Positions 1-8,767 of a stretch of 18,448 nt of DNA are shown piece after piece. Within the stretch, counting starts at the first letter, position 1, and the number at the start of each line of letters is the position of its first letter. The DNA is from Bremia lactucae. Lineage: Eukaryota > Oomycota > Peronosporomycetes > Peronosporales > Peronosporaceae. The stretch covers positions 454,054 to 472,501 of the forward strand of contig NC_090627.1 in assembly GCF_004359215.1 (NCBI RefSeq), in the 5' to 3' direction. The position numbers and the translations under genes were made by a program. The notes beneath the pieces are model-generated. The model was not told the DNA's origin. It worked only from the letters and a program-made list of their open reading frames with translations, and made no database searches.

Positions 1-275
1 TTGTTAATCTATCTTTGTAAATGTTGTCTTAACTATAAACTAATACTAAACATGTAAATGAATTCTTATCTATCTTATCTCGTAACTCTCTTTGATTACT
101 TCTACAGCTGATTAGTCTGCGGAATAAATAGACATAATGGTCTATACCTATTTATGGATAAGAATTCAGGAAAGTACTATTTAAAGTAATTTCCTCCAAA
201 TATTATCTACCTTTTGGATAATATTAATTAACAACCTTTTATTGTTAATTTCATGTAACGATACACCCCGTTACA
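1..275 (-). repeat. Possible gypsy-type LTR remnant, partial at the window edge
   Basis: AT-rich non-coding sequence ending at 275 with CCGTTACA. On the minus strand this reads as an LTR start of the form TGTAACGGGG, a common look for Ty3/gypsy LTRs in oomycetes (family knowledge, from memory). A second TGTAACG lies at 254-260, so the end carries a short inverted repeat. The other LTR end lies outside the window. No coding potential is seen. A host origin is possible. Confidence 0.35.
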
Positions 276-569
276 AACGTCCTCCCGCAAATAACCGAGG
301 ACGTGATCCAAGTCACGGTGTTGACTCGGGCTCGGCGAATAAGGCGAACCCGATTCCCTCTCTCCCACATCCTTTCACGAATTCGAGTGGTGAAAGTATT
401 ACCTTGTTGAACGCTTCTTGAACCACCGTGTTCACCGTTCTGGTATTTGGGCTTATTGGCCTACCTTTCTTTACAAATTACGTACTCGACATAACAAGAT
501 TTATATTATGTTGTATAAATGCTCAGGTGCTTATTTCATTGGAAAATGGCTCATTTTAGTTGATAAAAA
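276..569. other. Unassigned non-coding stretch
   Basis: No gene is recognised. If the LTR call to the left is right, the first 150 bases would be the 3' internal end of that minus-strand element, but I cannot identify any pol domain. A 61-codon open frame at 418-603 (+) has no recognisable motif, and its end overlaps a retroelement leader motif read on the other strand. Confidence 0.3.
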
Positions 570-640
570 AGGCTTTAAGTCGAAGATGCCAAACCAAAAG
601 TGAGCTGTTTTTTGACACGTTTACTCTCAGGAGCCACAAT
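570..640 (-). repeat. Copia leader motif with start of an LTR-B-like fragment
   Basis: On the minus strand 570-603 reads CTCACTTTTGGTTTGGCATC followed by CGACTTAAAGCC. This matches the leader that precedes gag in the copia copies at 9290 and 14275. Immediately to the right, 604-640 begins TGTTTTTTGACACG, resembling the outer end of the LTR-B copies at 2441 and 12039. The rest of this LTR cannot be followed with confidence. Confidence 0.35.
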
Positions 641-1011
641 TGCGTCGCAATAAACGCTATGGCTTTGATATCTCTCTTGAAGAGTGCTGTTCCTGCTACG
701 TGTATTTAATGTGCACTGTAAACTTGATGTAATTTAGTGAAAATGCGTCCAAGGCAATCGTGCTGGTTTGGACGCGGGATACGCATACTGAATTTCGGCG
801 CGGATTCGGTTCCCATCATGTAAGTTATAACCAATTAATTGTACTTGTGGCTTATTAGGGCTTCGTTTCCCTGAGAGCACGCCCCCCCCTCCATGTTTAT
901 ATTTTTTGAAGTTGATATAATTGTCACATCGGGTGTTTATGGCTACGATAGAAGTAGGATAGGCATATGATCCAAATTAGGATTGACATATAATTATAAT
1001 TGAGATGTGTA
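641..1011. other. Unassigned stretch
   Basis: No open frame, RNA gene or repeat boundary that I can support. It contains a C8 run near 883-890 and AT-rich sequence. It may be decayed LTR or host intergenic DNA. Confidence 0.3.
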
Positions 1012-1016
1012 GAGCC
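1012..1016. repeat. Left target-site duplication GAGCC of the solo LTR
   Basis: GAGCC at 1012-1016 matches GAGCC at 1745-1749 directly after the LTR end. Two bases (TT) lie between it and the TG-like edge, so the match could be chance. Confidence 0.4.
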
Positions 1017-1744
1017 TTTGTAAAATGCTTTAGGTAAAGGCTTGAGAATAGGAAGCAGGGTGTGAACTAAGAATCTTACATTATTCACTTTTTGTTTGCA
1101 TCTTCGTCTTTAAAGTCGTCTTCATCAATTGGCAACGCTCACGACAACAAAAGCTTAAAAATCTTCACCCGTCACGACGACCAAACAGAGCCTGTAGGCG
1201 AGCACGTCGTAATGCGGCCACGCTCTACTTAGACACACACCGTAGCACAGCGAGGAAGCGGTTAAACCTTCTCTTGCGTGTAGCGAGGTAGTTGTGGTGG
1301 GCGCGCAAGCGACCTCACCCAACGCGCTAAGTACTCTGGTTAAGTGTCGTCACGGGAGCGGTAATCCGTCTCCTCGTGCGCACATACCAAGTAGAAAGTA
1401 GTTTTCAGACTGATTTGTATTTTATAGAATTAAATACAAATACCTATTTTTACCAATTAAAATGATATCTCTATAGATATCATTTAATATGTATTGCGAG
1501 CGTATCTTTGTAGATACCTCGCGTAACTGATGACGCTAGCCGTCATCATGGATGACGCTGGGCGTCATGCCTCCTAATGTGAATGCACCCATGTGCATCA
1601 CATCCACAAGGGTTGGTCACAAATGTGCACCACACCCGAGTGTTGGGTCTAATTACTATTATTTAGAAATTGACCATCCCCTTAAGTACACCAAGTGTAC
1701 TTAACGGGGATTGTATAACATTAGGGCAACTTTAGCCCGTTACA
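1017..1744 (-). mobile_element. Probable solo LTR, gypsy-like
   Basis: Read on the minus strand the segment starts TGTAACGGGCTAAAG at 1744 and runs to about 1017-1019, roughly 730 bp. The 5-mer GAGCC occurs on both sides (1012-1016 and 1745-1749), as expected for a 5-bp target duplication. If that is right the LTR ends two bases outside its TG/CA terminus, so the left edge is uncertain. No pol sequence is attached on either side, hence solo. The interior is packed with perfect inverted repeats: 1461-1484, 1496-1522, 1528-1548, 1552-1568, 1682-1704 and 1724-1738. Assignment to Ty3/gypsy rests on the TGTAACGG start only and is an inference. Confidence 0.55.
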
Positions 1745-1749
1745 GAGCC

Positions 1750-1975
1750 ATACACATCCGTAAGTAGCCAAATCGAGCGCGTTACTGCTGATACCGGTAC
1801 GCGCAAATTTGTTCGCAATGGCCGTCTGTCACTGCGACAACGGCGTAGCCTCTTGATACAGCGCACTGCACGTGACGCTGTCTTCAGTTATCGCACGGCT
1901 CAATGGCATTATCGTGCCAACAGATCTTAAAGAGGGCGTCGGTTTGTTTTATACTTTGAGCTAAGAGGATAATGG
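1750..1975. other. Unassigned stretch, slightly GC-richer than its surroundings
   Basis: No gene is recognised. The minus strand has a short open stretch here, interrupted by one stop, with no motif I know. It could be decayed gag following the leader motif at 1976-2010, or host DNA flanking the solo LTR. Confidence 0.25.
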
Positions 1976-2021
1976 CTTTAAACCGATATCGCAAAACCAA
2001 AAATTATTGTATTGATTGAGT
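1976..2021 (-). repeat. Copia leader (between LTR and gag)
   Basis: The minus strand reads an ACTCAATCAATAC-type block next to the LTR, then TTTTTGGTTTTGCG and a GGTTTAAAGCC end. The same order is seen next to the LTR-B at 12039 and, in plus orientation, before gag at 9290 and 14275. It marks 2022-2411 as the 5' LTR of a lost minus-strand element. Confidence 0.4.
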
Positions 2022-2411
2022 TGTTCGTAAGTTGATTGCTCTATCTCATGACCATGCATTCCTGTAAGCGTACATGCTCTTCGTTCCTATTGACCAGTTA
2101 ATTCTATGCAGCCATGTTACTTTTTTTGATGCGTATCGCAGTAACAAATATGAAGACGTCATTCTGACAGGTTAGTGTTGATGAACACCAACAATAAGGA
2201 CCCTAAAGGCTCAAACTTAGGGGCACTGACCGGTATCGACCTGTTGACCCTCGGATAATGCTTTCAAAGTTTGATGACATTGCTAAATGTATTTAGTAAA
2301 TATACTTACTATTCCCTACGGAGTGTTCAGCAACATAACATAAACTCAAACAATCTATGCCTACATGTGCACACAAGCCTTGCTAGAGTTGTAACTTTAC
2401 CTTTAATAACA
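2022..2411 (-). repeat. LTR-B copy, long form (5' LTR remnant)
   Basis: Termini on the minus strand are TGTTATTAAAGG (at 2411) and AACAA (at 2022), giving about 390 bp. It shares with the copies at 3513, 10387 and 12039 a GTGCACATGTAGGC block near the start, the core inverted-repeat/TGACGTC block at 2155-2187, and a CCATGCATTCC block (2052-2063). It is heavily mutated. The middle segment is present here and in the 3513 copy but absent from the 12039 copy. Confidence 0.5.
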
Positions 2412-2440
2412 CTGGAAGAAATGATTGAGTAGGTTTAATC

Positions 2441-2490
2441 TGTTTGGCAAGCTTACTCTCATCCATGCATTCCTACCGTAGTAGTGCGAT
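2441..2490 (-). repeat. LTR-B end fragment
   Basis: TGTTTGGCAAGC followed by CATCCATGCATTCCTACC matches the outer end of the LTR-B copies at 3513 and 2022 and then stops near 2490. It is probably a truncated LTR end left by a rearrangement. Confidence 0.3.
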
Positions 2491-2499
2491 TTTTCAAGT

Positions 2500-2660
2500 T
2501 CTTTTAATTGCGCTTAGAGAAGCGAATAAACTACTTAAATGTAGATGCTAAAAGGATAAGAAATATGGTACCAGAAGTTGTTATAGAAATCAACAATAAA
2601 ACGCTTGTGAAGCAGGCTGTCGCCAAGACTGCAAAACAAATGATCGTGTTCGATTTAAGT
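2500..2660 (-). pseudogene. Copia leader and remnant of the gag start
   Basis: On the minus strand the region reads AAGTACAAAA, then TTTGTTTTGCAGTC, then GCCTGCTTCACAAGCG. The same series precedes the gag start codon at 9357 (AAGTACAAAAGATAGG, CTTGCAGTC, GCCTATTTCACAAGTG). Beyond about 2590 the expected gag start cannot be read, so only the leader is secure. An 82-codon plus-strand frame across 2508-2756 is antisense to this and has no motif of its own. Confidence 0.4.
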
Positions 2661-3028
2661 TTTTGTACTTTAGTCTTTAGTTGTCCTGCCAATAAGAAAA
2701 ACACAATCATATTTGTTTTGTTTAAAAAGTATAGGTATAATAAATTAAAATTTTAATCAAAAAATAATAATATTCTTATCTTAATATGATTAAACTAGAT
2801 TATCATTTATCAAATCATGCTTATTTAACATAGATTTTTACCCAATTTCAACAAAATTCTAAAAATTTGTCAATCGAAGAGAAGGTAAGTGTAATGTGTT
2901 GCATCAATCAGATAAGAATAAGTCTAACGTTAACCCATGAATCATTCATAGGTGTAAGGTTTTTCTAATTCTTTTCGAGCAATTTACACTCGTCATGTTG
3001 CCAAACAGCCATGACATCACATTTAACC
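2661..3028 (-). repeat. LTR-C copy with very AT-rich interior
   Basis: The minus strand starts at 3028 with GGTTAAATGTGATGTCATGG and CTGTTTGGCAAC. This aligns with the LTR starts at 9060 and 14099 (TGTTAAAG..GATGTT..GACTGTTTAGCAACC). It follows a purine-rich GCGAGAG tract directly after RNase H, as a 3' LTR should. The interior at about 2690-2830 is extremely AT-rich. On the other side it runs into a leader rather than flanking DNA, so it is shared between two tandem minus-strand fragments or joined by rearrangement. Confidence 0.45.
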
Positions 3029-3345
3029 CTCTCGCTTGAGGTTTGCACGATTGAATAAGTTGAAGTTCGTTAGAACCTTTTCGTGTTTGGCTTTTGCAAG
3101 CGCCTTAGTCAGGCCGTCAGCTACTATGTATTTGCTAGAATTTAAATCTTACTCAATGATCTTGCTTTTGACTCCGGTCCGGATAGTGTGGAACTTTATG
3201 TCGATATGCTTGGACCTTTAGTGGTGGACAGGATTCGTTGCCAATGCGCAACCTTGGTTGACTTGGTAAATCAGACGTTTGTTTTTACAGTCTCGGCCAC
3301 AAGTAATTACTTTTAAAGCATAGATCCACTTTACGACCGACTATG
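3029..3345 (-). pseudogene. Ty1/copia RNase H, C-terminal fragment
   Basis: The minus-strand frame contains the end of a copia RNase H. It reads roughly IYQ-NQGCALATNPVHH, a stop, RSKHIDIKFH, then VADGLTKALAKAKHEK. It aligns segment by segment with the same region of the better copies at 7640-7878 (+) and 16522-16740 (-). Known family features are the DNQGCIAL block carrying the last catalytic Asp, the HxRxKHIDIKxH block and the ADGLTKAL tail. Here the Asp of DNQG reads Val (codon GTC). There are at least two in-frame stops (one in HH*RSK, one before the DLNSS stretch). No upstream catalytic motifs are readable. It is followed by LTR-C. A dead fragment. Confidence 0.7.
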
Positions 3346-3512
3346 TTTTTCCTGTAAAAGTTGCAACGTTACGAGTTCAAGCGGCAGCCAGTAGCAAATC
3401 CAAGCACCGAAGCGAGTACACGATTCTTCACCAATGCAATTCAATATAATCATTTTACTCCGACTGCTGTTCAAGCACTTACATTATTTATAAAGTGAGT
3501 AAATTTAATAAG
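3346..3512. other. Unassigned gap between RNase H fragment and LTR-B
   Basis: I cannot extend the RNase H reading reliably past about 3345, and no other feature is seen. It may hold more mutated RNase H plus the flank of the LTR that starts at 3513. Confidence 0.25.
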
Positions 3513-3944
3513 TGTTTTACTTTTGTGTGGAATGACCTCACGTCCATGCATTCCTACGGAACGTTGCTGGCTATTCTTTACTATCGACTGTAGTTCGTAA
3601 TCACATTTCTTTCTTTCTGTTGTGTGTCACAGTAACAAAAGTGGTGGGACATCACTATCCGGCAGGATAGCACTGATGAACTCCATACATCAGTTTCCTA
3701 TAGGCTTAAGTTTCCGCGCATTGACGGAGTAAGAACCAGCTACAATGTCCACTAAGTTCTTCTCTACACATATCCCCATCCGGCTAACGAGACCGATGGG
3801 GACGCCGATTTTGAGTCGAGCGTCGTTCGGGTGAGGGGGACGGTAAAACTTGTGCGTACATCAACGATACAAACACTTAATCGAAATATGCAAATAAGCC
3901 TACACGTGCACATTGTATTCAGAGTTGCAACATCACCTTCAACA
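3513..3944 (-). repeat. LTR-B, long form, 3' LTR of a minus-strand copia element
   Basis: Minus-strand termini are TGTTGAAGGTGATGTTGC at 3944 and AAAACA at 3513, about 432 bp. The start follows a purine-rich ATCAAGGATAG tract just downstream of an RNase H fragment on the same strand, so this is a 3' LTR. It contains the core inverted-repeat block (3648-3684) and the CATGCATTCC block (3544-3555). A middle segment of about 200 bp (3685-3890) is absent from the short LTR at 12039. A direct repeat with its partner LTR is not seen in the window. Confidence 0.6.
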
Positions 3945-4490
3945 CTATCCTTGATGTTTGCGCTTGGTGTTTGCTTAAATTAGCATCTTAAGACTGGTAA
4001 CGAACTTGCTGCCTTATACTTTGCACGTGTCTTCGTCAGTACATCGGCACCATGTCTTCCGTCGACTTGTATCCAAGTCGATGCCCTTGCTCTAGATCTT
4101 TTCACTTACGAAGAAGAACTTGATATCAATGCGCTAAATTTTTGAATGGTAGACGGAGATCTATTCTAATGCAACACATCCTTGGTTGTCTCGGTAGATC
4201 TGTGTGAATCCGTTCTGAGAGAACTACATGTCTTTCAGCAGCAATCGGAGCCAGACCGCTTCTTAAACTGTATTGTAAATACTCATGTACTCAGCCTCTG
4301 TGCTCAAAGTCACTGCCATTGGATGCCGCTTTGACTTCCACGAGTTAACGCTGCCATTTGGAAAGAAGACGTATTCAGTTGTCGAGCGTATCCAAATCGT
4401 CATCTCAATTGGCATCCGCAAAGCTAATAAATGATCTCTCCCTTGTTAGCACCTTCCCAATTATTGGAGTTGTCTTTATTTATTCAAGGA
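3945..4490 (-). pseudogene. Ty1/copia RNase H pseudogene
   Basis: Pieces of a copia RNase H can be read on the minus strand across shifting frames: NKGEI then FADAN near 4460-4420, the DLDT block, VFFPNGSVNSWKSKRHP near 4360-4310, VTLSTEAEYMS near 4310-4275, EAVWLRLLLKDM, IYRDNQGCVALE near 4190, then VYHSK and RIDIKFFF near 4110. The order and spacing match the RNase H of the right-edge element (16741-17142). The three acidic motifs (FAD, TEAEYM, DNQG) survive at sequence level, but stops and frameshifts make it non-functional. The C-terminal ADGLTKAL tail is replaced by degenerate sequence. It is followed on the same strand by its LTR-B. To the right it meets a plus-strand copia segment, discussed as an inversion. 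Confidence 0.7.
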
Positions 4491-4559
4491 TCCTCTTGGC
4501 TACAATTGCTCAATTGCCAACGCTAGAACCGAAACGGTTCTTGCGTGATCTGCGTAGTG

Positions 4560-5237
4560 ACAAAGTCAAGCAGATCTGCGTACTTGTTACAGATGACAAG
4601 ACCGTGGCCGATATTTGGTCGACAATAGTATTTCCTGAGATCCAGGATGGCTTCTCATACCTTCAGGTAGAGATTGTAAGGGAGGATGAATAGTGCGTCC
4701 GGTACGCAAGAACGAGGCTGTGGTGCGCTATGCGAAGGAGTTCCAAAATCATCCACAAGGCGTATTCAGCTTAGATGACTTTACGGACGACTACGGCATG
4801 CTATACCGCCCCACCGCCGGAGACAATGACGATTATCACTTTAAGCCACTGATCGTGGTATTGTTAGCCATCACCTCCCGGTAGACAATGCTTGCTCATG
4901 ACATCCTTTGTTCGCTTAAATGTGTACCATCGATGCCGGAAAGAGGCATCGGTGGAGATTTACGTTTCGTCCTCACCAGACTCGTGAAGGCTGGATGAGT
5001 CGAATAACAGAATTTTGTAGCTATCGCTAGTCATACCAGACCAACGAGTAAAGTTGCCTTTAGAGGGCAAAGAGCACTAAGAAGTTGCTGGATTTTCAAT
5101 AAGCACAAGACGTGGGAGCTTGTGGATATGCCAAAAGGACAGAAGGCTATCTGGTGCAAATTTTTTCTTAGTTCAACACAAGCCAAACGGTTTTTTATCA
5201 AGTGCAAGGCACGTCTGGCCTTCTTTGCTTTATGTGT
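4560..5237 (+). pseudogene. Copia integrase-RT linker and RT N-terminus (inverted segment)
   Basis: The plus strand reads a linker block RPVRKNEAVVRYAKEF followed by FSLDDFTDDY (4694-4800). This matches MMRPIQKKRGVVRYEQE and FNLDDFEGEY of the right-edge element (18110-18230, -). It is followed at 5101-5235 by an open RT start, KHKTWELVDMPKGQKAI, CK, and a KCKARLA block, equivalent to the TWxLVxMPxxxKAxGCKWVF and KARLVA motifs of copia RT. The segment stops there: no YVDD region follows. Stops occur between the linker and RT (for example the TAG at 4691) and around 4880-5095. Just past 5237 the coding strand switches to minus. 4560-4690 is open but I do not recognise it. Confidence 0.6.
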
Positions 5238-6220
5238 CTGACTAGGGCGTAGTGTAAGTGTCTGAGGTTCCATTGGTGGCGACTTCTCACCAATTTGGCT
5301 GTCTTTCTCCTCTGAGTCAATTGTGTATGGAACACCCTCGGTTTGGCTCGTTTCGTGGGTTTTAGTTGCTTGCTCATCTAGAGTAATACATACGCCAAAA
5401 AGCGCAAGACATACCGGCTTCTTACTGCCCATAGCTTAAATTAAGAAGCCGGAATGCGTTGTGCCCCTTGGCGTATCCTAGAAGGTAGCACTTGACGCCA
5501 CAATCTTCTAGCTTCTTGCGCTTCTCCTTCGTTATATGCGCATAGCATAAGGCACTAAACACGAGCATGTGCACCATACGTGGCTTCCGCTTGAGCAGCA
5601 TCTCAAAAAGACTTGAGTTCTCGTTGGACAAATTCGGCAAAACGTTTCTGACGTCCGCTGCCATCATCATTGACTCGCACTAAAGCTCTTGTCCAGACCG
5701 CTGTCCTTAGGTATACATCTTGACATCTCTACCAGGGTCCTGTTCATACGCTCCACCCTGCCGTTTTGCTGTGAATTATACGGCAAGATATATTCCTGCT
5801 TGATTACGCGTCTGGATTAGATGGCTACCATGCGAGTGTTTCGATACTCACCACAATTATCGCTGCGAAGCACCTTGAATTTCGTGGTTGCGGTCAATTC
5901 CACTTCTTGCAGAATTAATTAAGCGTTTTCGGCACTTCGCTTATGAAAGATCGTGTCAAATAGGTTATTCTTCCTAATAAAAGTCACAATATACTTAAAA
6001 CGGACTTCGATGCTGAATTGATCGGTTCTATGACGTCGGAGCACACAACGCTATCCGAGTGCGCACATTCCAATCATTCAGAACTACCTCGCTTGTGTGA
6101 AAGGTCTTCTTGACTTGCTTGGCTACACACACGTCCCGCCTCAATTGTGGTTTTTTTTGCTGATTTGAGCGTCTTTATCCATTTTGTCAACCGTTTGTTA
6201 TGACATGTGGCCAAGACGAG
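5238..6220 (-). pseudogene. Ty1/copia integrase pseudogene with linker
   Basis: On the minus strand from 6220: a decayed zinc-binding region ending in CVAKQVKKTFHTSE (about 6130-6090), a CSDV-like block with the first catalytic Asp region (about 6040), FKVLRSDNCGEYRNTRM (about 5880-5830) with the second Asp, then QQNGRVERMNRTLVEMSRC (about 5770-5710) with the Glu, and RKPRMVHMLVF and KRKKLEDCGVKCYLLGYAKG (5600-5460). 5238-5420 is a non-conserved acidic linker ending near SPPMEPQTLTLR. Frame breaks near 5430, 5680 and 5950 plus in-frame stops (after RMVAI and after NDW) show decay. The missing RT should follow but the strand flips at about 5237. At 6220 it abuts an oppositely oriented copia fragment. 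Confidence 0.75.
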
Positions 6221-6224
6221 CACA

Positions 6225-7878
6225 AGTAAGTGTGTCAGGTATGCAGTATATCAAGCGCGAAGTGTGATGTAAAGTTCACGGTCATCGGCCACAGAACGGT
6301 GAAGCTACGAGTTTGGACCGAACATGCGTGGATTGATGCTCGCCTCGAAATCACTCTCCATGTTAAAGATTTGTCAATAAATTTGTTCTCGGTAACAGCT
6401 GCATCAGCACGAGAAATGACAGTAGATATCACGCACAACGAGTGCGTCGTGAAGCGGGGCGGGGCATCAGTTGCCACTGGAAGGAAGCAGGGCTTCCTCA
6501 TGTACCTTAACGCTGAGGTTGGTGCGGAGTGCCACGTAGCCGAGTACGAGAGCGCGCTATGGCACAGAATACTATGGCGTTCACAAGATTTTATCGGGAG
6601 ATCAAATAGTGTCTGGGACTAAGATCAAGGTCATTCGAAGTGACAACGGTGGCGAGTACCGAAACGCGCAAATGAACTGTTTCTGCAAGGAGAAGCTCAT
6701 CAAGCAATAGTACACAGCATCATACAATCCTAAACAGAACGGCGTGAGAGAGCGCATGAATCGAAGTCTGGTGGAGATGACGCACTGCATGCTTAAGAAC
6801 AGCGGGCTCGAGAAGTCCTACTGGTGCGAAGCGTCAATGACAGCTGCAGACATTCGGAATGTGGTTTCGAAATCGTCGAACAAGAAGTCAAGTCCTTTCG
6901 AGATGTTCTTTAAGCGAAAGCCGCGCATCAATCACATGCGCGTGTTAAGTTCGAAATTCTACGCGCATGTAACGAAGTAGAAGCGAAAGCTGGACGATTC
7001 GGGTGTGAAGTGTTATTTTCTTGGCGGTAAGGATTACAAGGCAAACCGACCACTTAACGCGGATGATGGTTCGATCATGATTCAAGTAGCCTGACATTTG
7101 AGCACCCCACCTCGAAGCAAATGAAAAAGGAAGATAAGCGAATAATCAACATCATTGAGGATGAAGATTATTGAAAGACATCGACACTTGACAACAATGG
7201 TGTGAAGGTTCCAGCAATTAATAAAAGGTTTCGGACGGGACCACTAATGTACATAGCGATTTGTACCCGACCAGACATCGCGCGTGCGGTTGGCGAAGTT
7301 GCCAAGCTCTGCGAGCGCTACGGGAAGTCACACTGGGTGGCGGCCAAGCGAATTCTCAAATTGTTGAAGACAACTAAAGATATCAGCCTTGTCGTAAGCG
7401 GCGTTAACAAGAGAGAGATCATTGGATTCGCGGATGCAAACTGGGTAGGCGACCTTGACACGCGACGTTTAACGATATGATACGTTCTCTGCCTAAAAGG
7501 CGGCAGGACCTCATAGAATTCTAAGCGCCAGCCGACCGTTGCGACATAAAGCACATAAGCAGAGTACATGAGTTTGAACAGCGCAACTTAAGAGGCAGTC
7601 TGGCTTTAAAATTTGATAAAGGACTTGTTGTGCAAGGCGGATAAGGCGACGACGATTTTCCAAGACAATCGAGGAGGTATTGCGCTAGCCAAGAGTCCTG
7701 TCTACCATACGCGCACGAAGCACATTTACATGAAGTTTCATGCGTAAGAAGGTGGCAAGTGAGGTAATTGCACTGGAGAACAAGCCAACGGAAGAAATGA
7801 TCGAGAACGGGCTGACCAAGGCTCTTCCACGAGCCAAGCACACCAAGTTTATCATGGGACTCGGCATGGCGACATAAG
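6225..7878 (+). pseudogene. Ty1/copia pol deletion derivative (protease end, integrase, RNase H; RT core missing)
   Basis: In order on the plus strand. 6250-6590: end of protease/pre-integrase region (ITLHVKDLSINLFSVTAAS, ECVVKRG, then SALWHR). The zinc-binding region and first catalytic Asp are deleted near 6600-6620. 6630-7085: integrase core with KVIRSDNGGEYRNAQMN, NPKQNGVRERMNRSLVEM, FKRKPRINHMRV and KRKLDDSGVKCYFLGG, with stops at 6708 and 6979. 7105-7235: linker RIINIIEDEDY and TSTLDNNGVKVPA. At about 7236 it jumps to the last RT block PLMYIAICTRPDIARAV and then RNase H (GFADANWVGDLDTRR, AEYMSLNSA, FQDNRGGIALAKSPVYH, ending LTKALPRAKHTKFIMGLG with stop TAA 7876-7878). Compared with the right-edge copy, about 1.1-1.2 kb covering the RT catalytic core is missing. 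Several stops and one frameshift near 7745 occur in RNase H. Confidence 0.85.
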
Positions 7879-7900
7879 GGCTTACACTTCGGGTGCACAT

Positions 7901-7910
7901 AAAGGGAGAG
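7901..7910 (+). promoter_or_regulatory. Polypurine tract before the 3' LTR
   Basis: AAAGGGAGAG directly precedes the LTR start TGTTG. The same AAGGGAGAG sits at 16490-16498 (-) before the other 3' LTR-A. Position and composition fit the plus-strand priming tract of LTR elements. Confidence 0.7.
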
Positions 7911-8345
7911 TGTTGTACAATGGTGTGTTGATCGAAATTGTTGCGCTTAATGCGTATACGTGTATAGCAATATATATATAAGACTAAAGGCCGTACGGTT
8001 TATATACTATAGAGATAGTTTTCTTTTAAATGTGCGCTATAGCTCGGTCGAGAAGGCATGGGAACGCCATGTAACAGGTCATGTGTACACCCCGGCGACA
8101 GCATCTGGCGTTAGGGTTTCACCAGCATTCTGCCAGAGTGACGTTCCCCGTATAAATAGTGGTCCACACAAGTCGAAAAGGAGGCACACCAAACGATAGA
8201 AATAGATTACGTAGGAAGAAATAACGGTAGGAAAGAAGTGACGGTATGAAAAAGATAAGCTCAAAATACAACTCACATTCCAATTTGCAATCCCCACCGT
8301 AAGACCGCCTTGACCTTGAAGCTCATAGAATAACGAAATATAACA
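7911..8345 (+). repeat. LTR-A, 3' LTR of the deletion-derivative copia element
   Basis: It starts TGTTGTACAATG after the polypurine tract and ends AATATAACA at 8345, about 435 bp. Shared blocks with 16489-15996 (-): a GTGTTG/TTGTTGCGCTTAATGC start, a tRNA-like block (8033-8100), the core TTCACCAGCATTC..CCAGAGTGACGTT (8113-8145), AACGGTAGGAAAG, ATTCCAATTTGCAATC and GACCTTGAAGCTCATAG. It is the most diverged of the four LTR-A copies. A TATAAATAG sequence at 8151-8159 sits where the other copies read CATTTTATGG and may be a promoter TATA box or a chance mutation. Confidence 0.7.
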
Positions 8346-8767
8346 TAAAAAAACGACCTGCCGTTAGTAGATTACACAATTTCAGATTCATTTTTGGACA
8401 TAACATAACAACTAAGCTCCTGACTTTATCTTTGACTAAAGCCGCCGGTGTTGAAACCCTGCGGGAGATCCAGCGTCAAAAATAATGTGCTGAGAATTTA
8501 TTGTTAAGGTTCAGAGTTCAAGTGGCGTTTGAGCTTCGCCGCGGCCTCCCTCTGCGAGAAGTACCCTTACAGATCACTAAAATTCTTCTTACATATTGCA
8601 TTATAGAGCTAGAGGCTTATGCCGTACAATTTGAAGCGGCTTTTAGAAGTAATAGTAGTTTTACTTCAGATTTTATATCGATAAGAAAACGTTTGACTTA
8701 TCATACCAAAGTTTTACGATGCGAAATGAAATTAGGTATGATTGGAAGTTTACATAACGAGGAATAA
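8346..8767. other. Unassigned stretch with an 88-codon open frame
   Basis: No known element or RNA gene is recognised. An open frame at 8501-8767 (+) starts TTG and reads LRFRVQVAFELRRG onward. I see no domain, signal peptide or relation to the copia proteins, and its end runs into a minus-strand leader motif. Chance open frame or decayed host/transposon sequence; no function is proposed. Confidence 0.25.

Noticed and set aside
418..603. 61-codon plus-strand open frame as a small gene
   Set aside because: TTG start, no motif, and the last codons coincide with the minus-strand copia leader.
4535..4546. RFLR tetrapeptide, like an oomycete RXLR effector motif
   Set aside because: It is inside a retroelement-derived frame with no signal peptide and no EER-like motif. 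Chance match.
4560..4690. Gypsy-type pol upstream of RT (FLRDLRSDKVKQICVLV)
   Set aside because: A faint resemblance to the region before RT in oomycete gypsy elements came to mind, but no RT motif of that class follows and the next block is clearly copia linker. Left unassigned.
7521..7898. Minus-strand open frames of 125 and 71 codons
   Set aside because: Both are antisense to the copia RNase H end at 7480-7878.
8501..8767. 88-codon plus-strand open frame as a host gene
   Set aside because: TTG start, no recognisable domain, and the 3' end overlaps a repeat leader. Not enough to call a gene.
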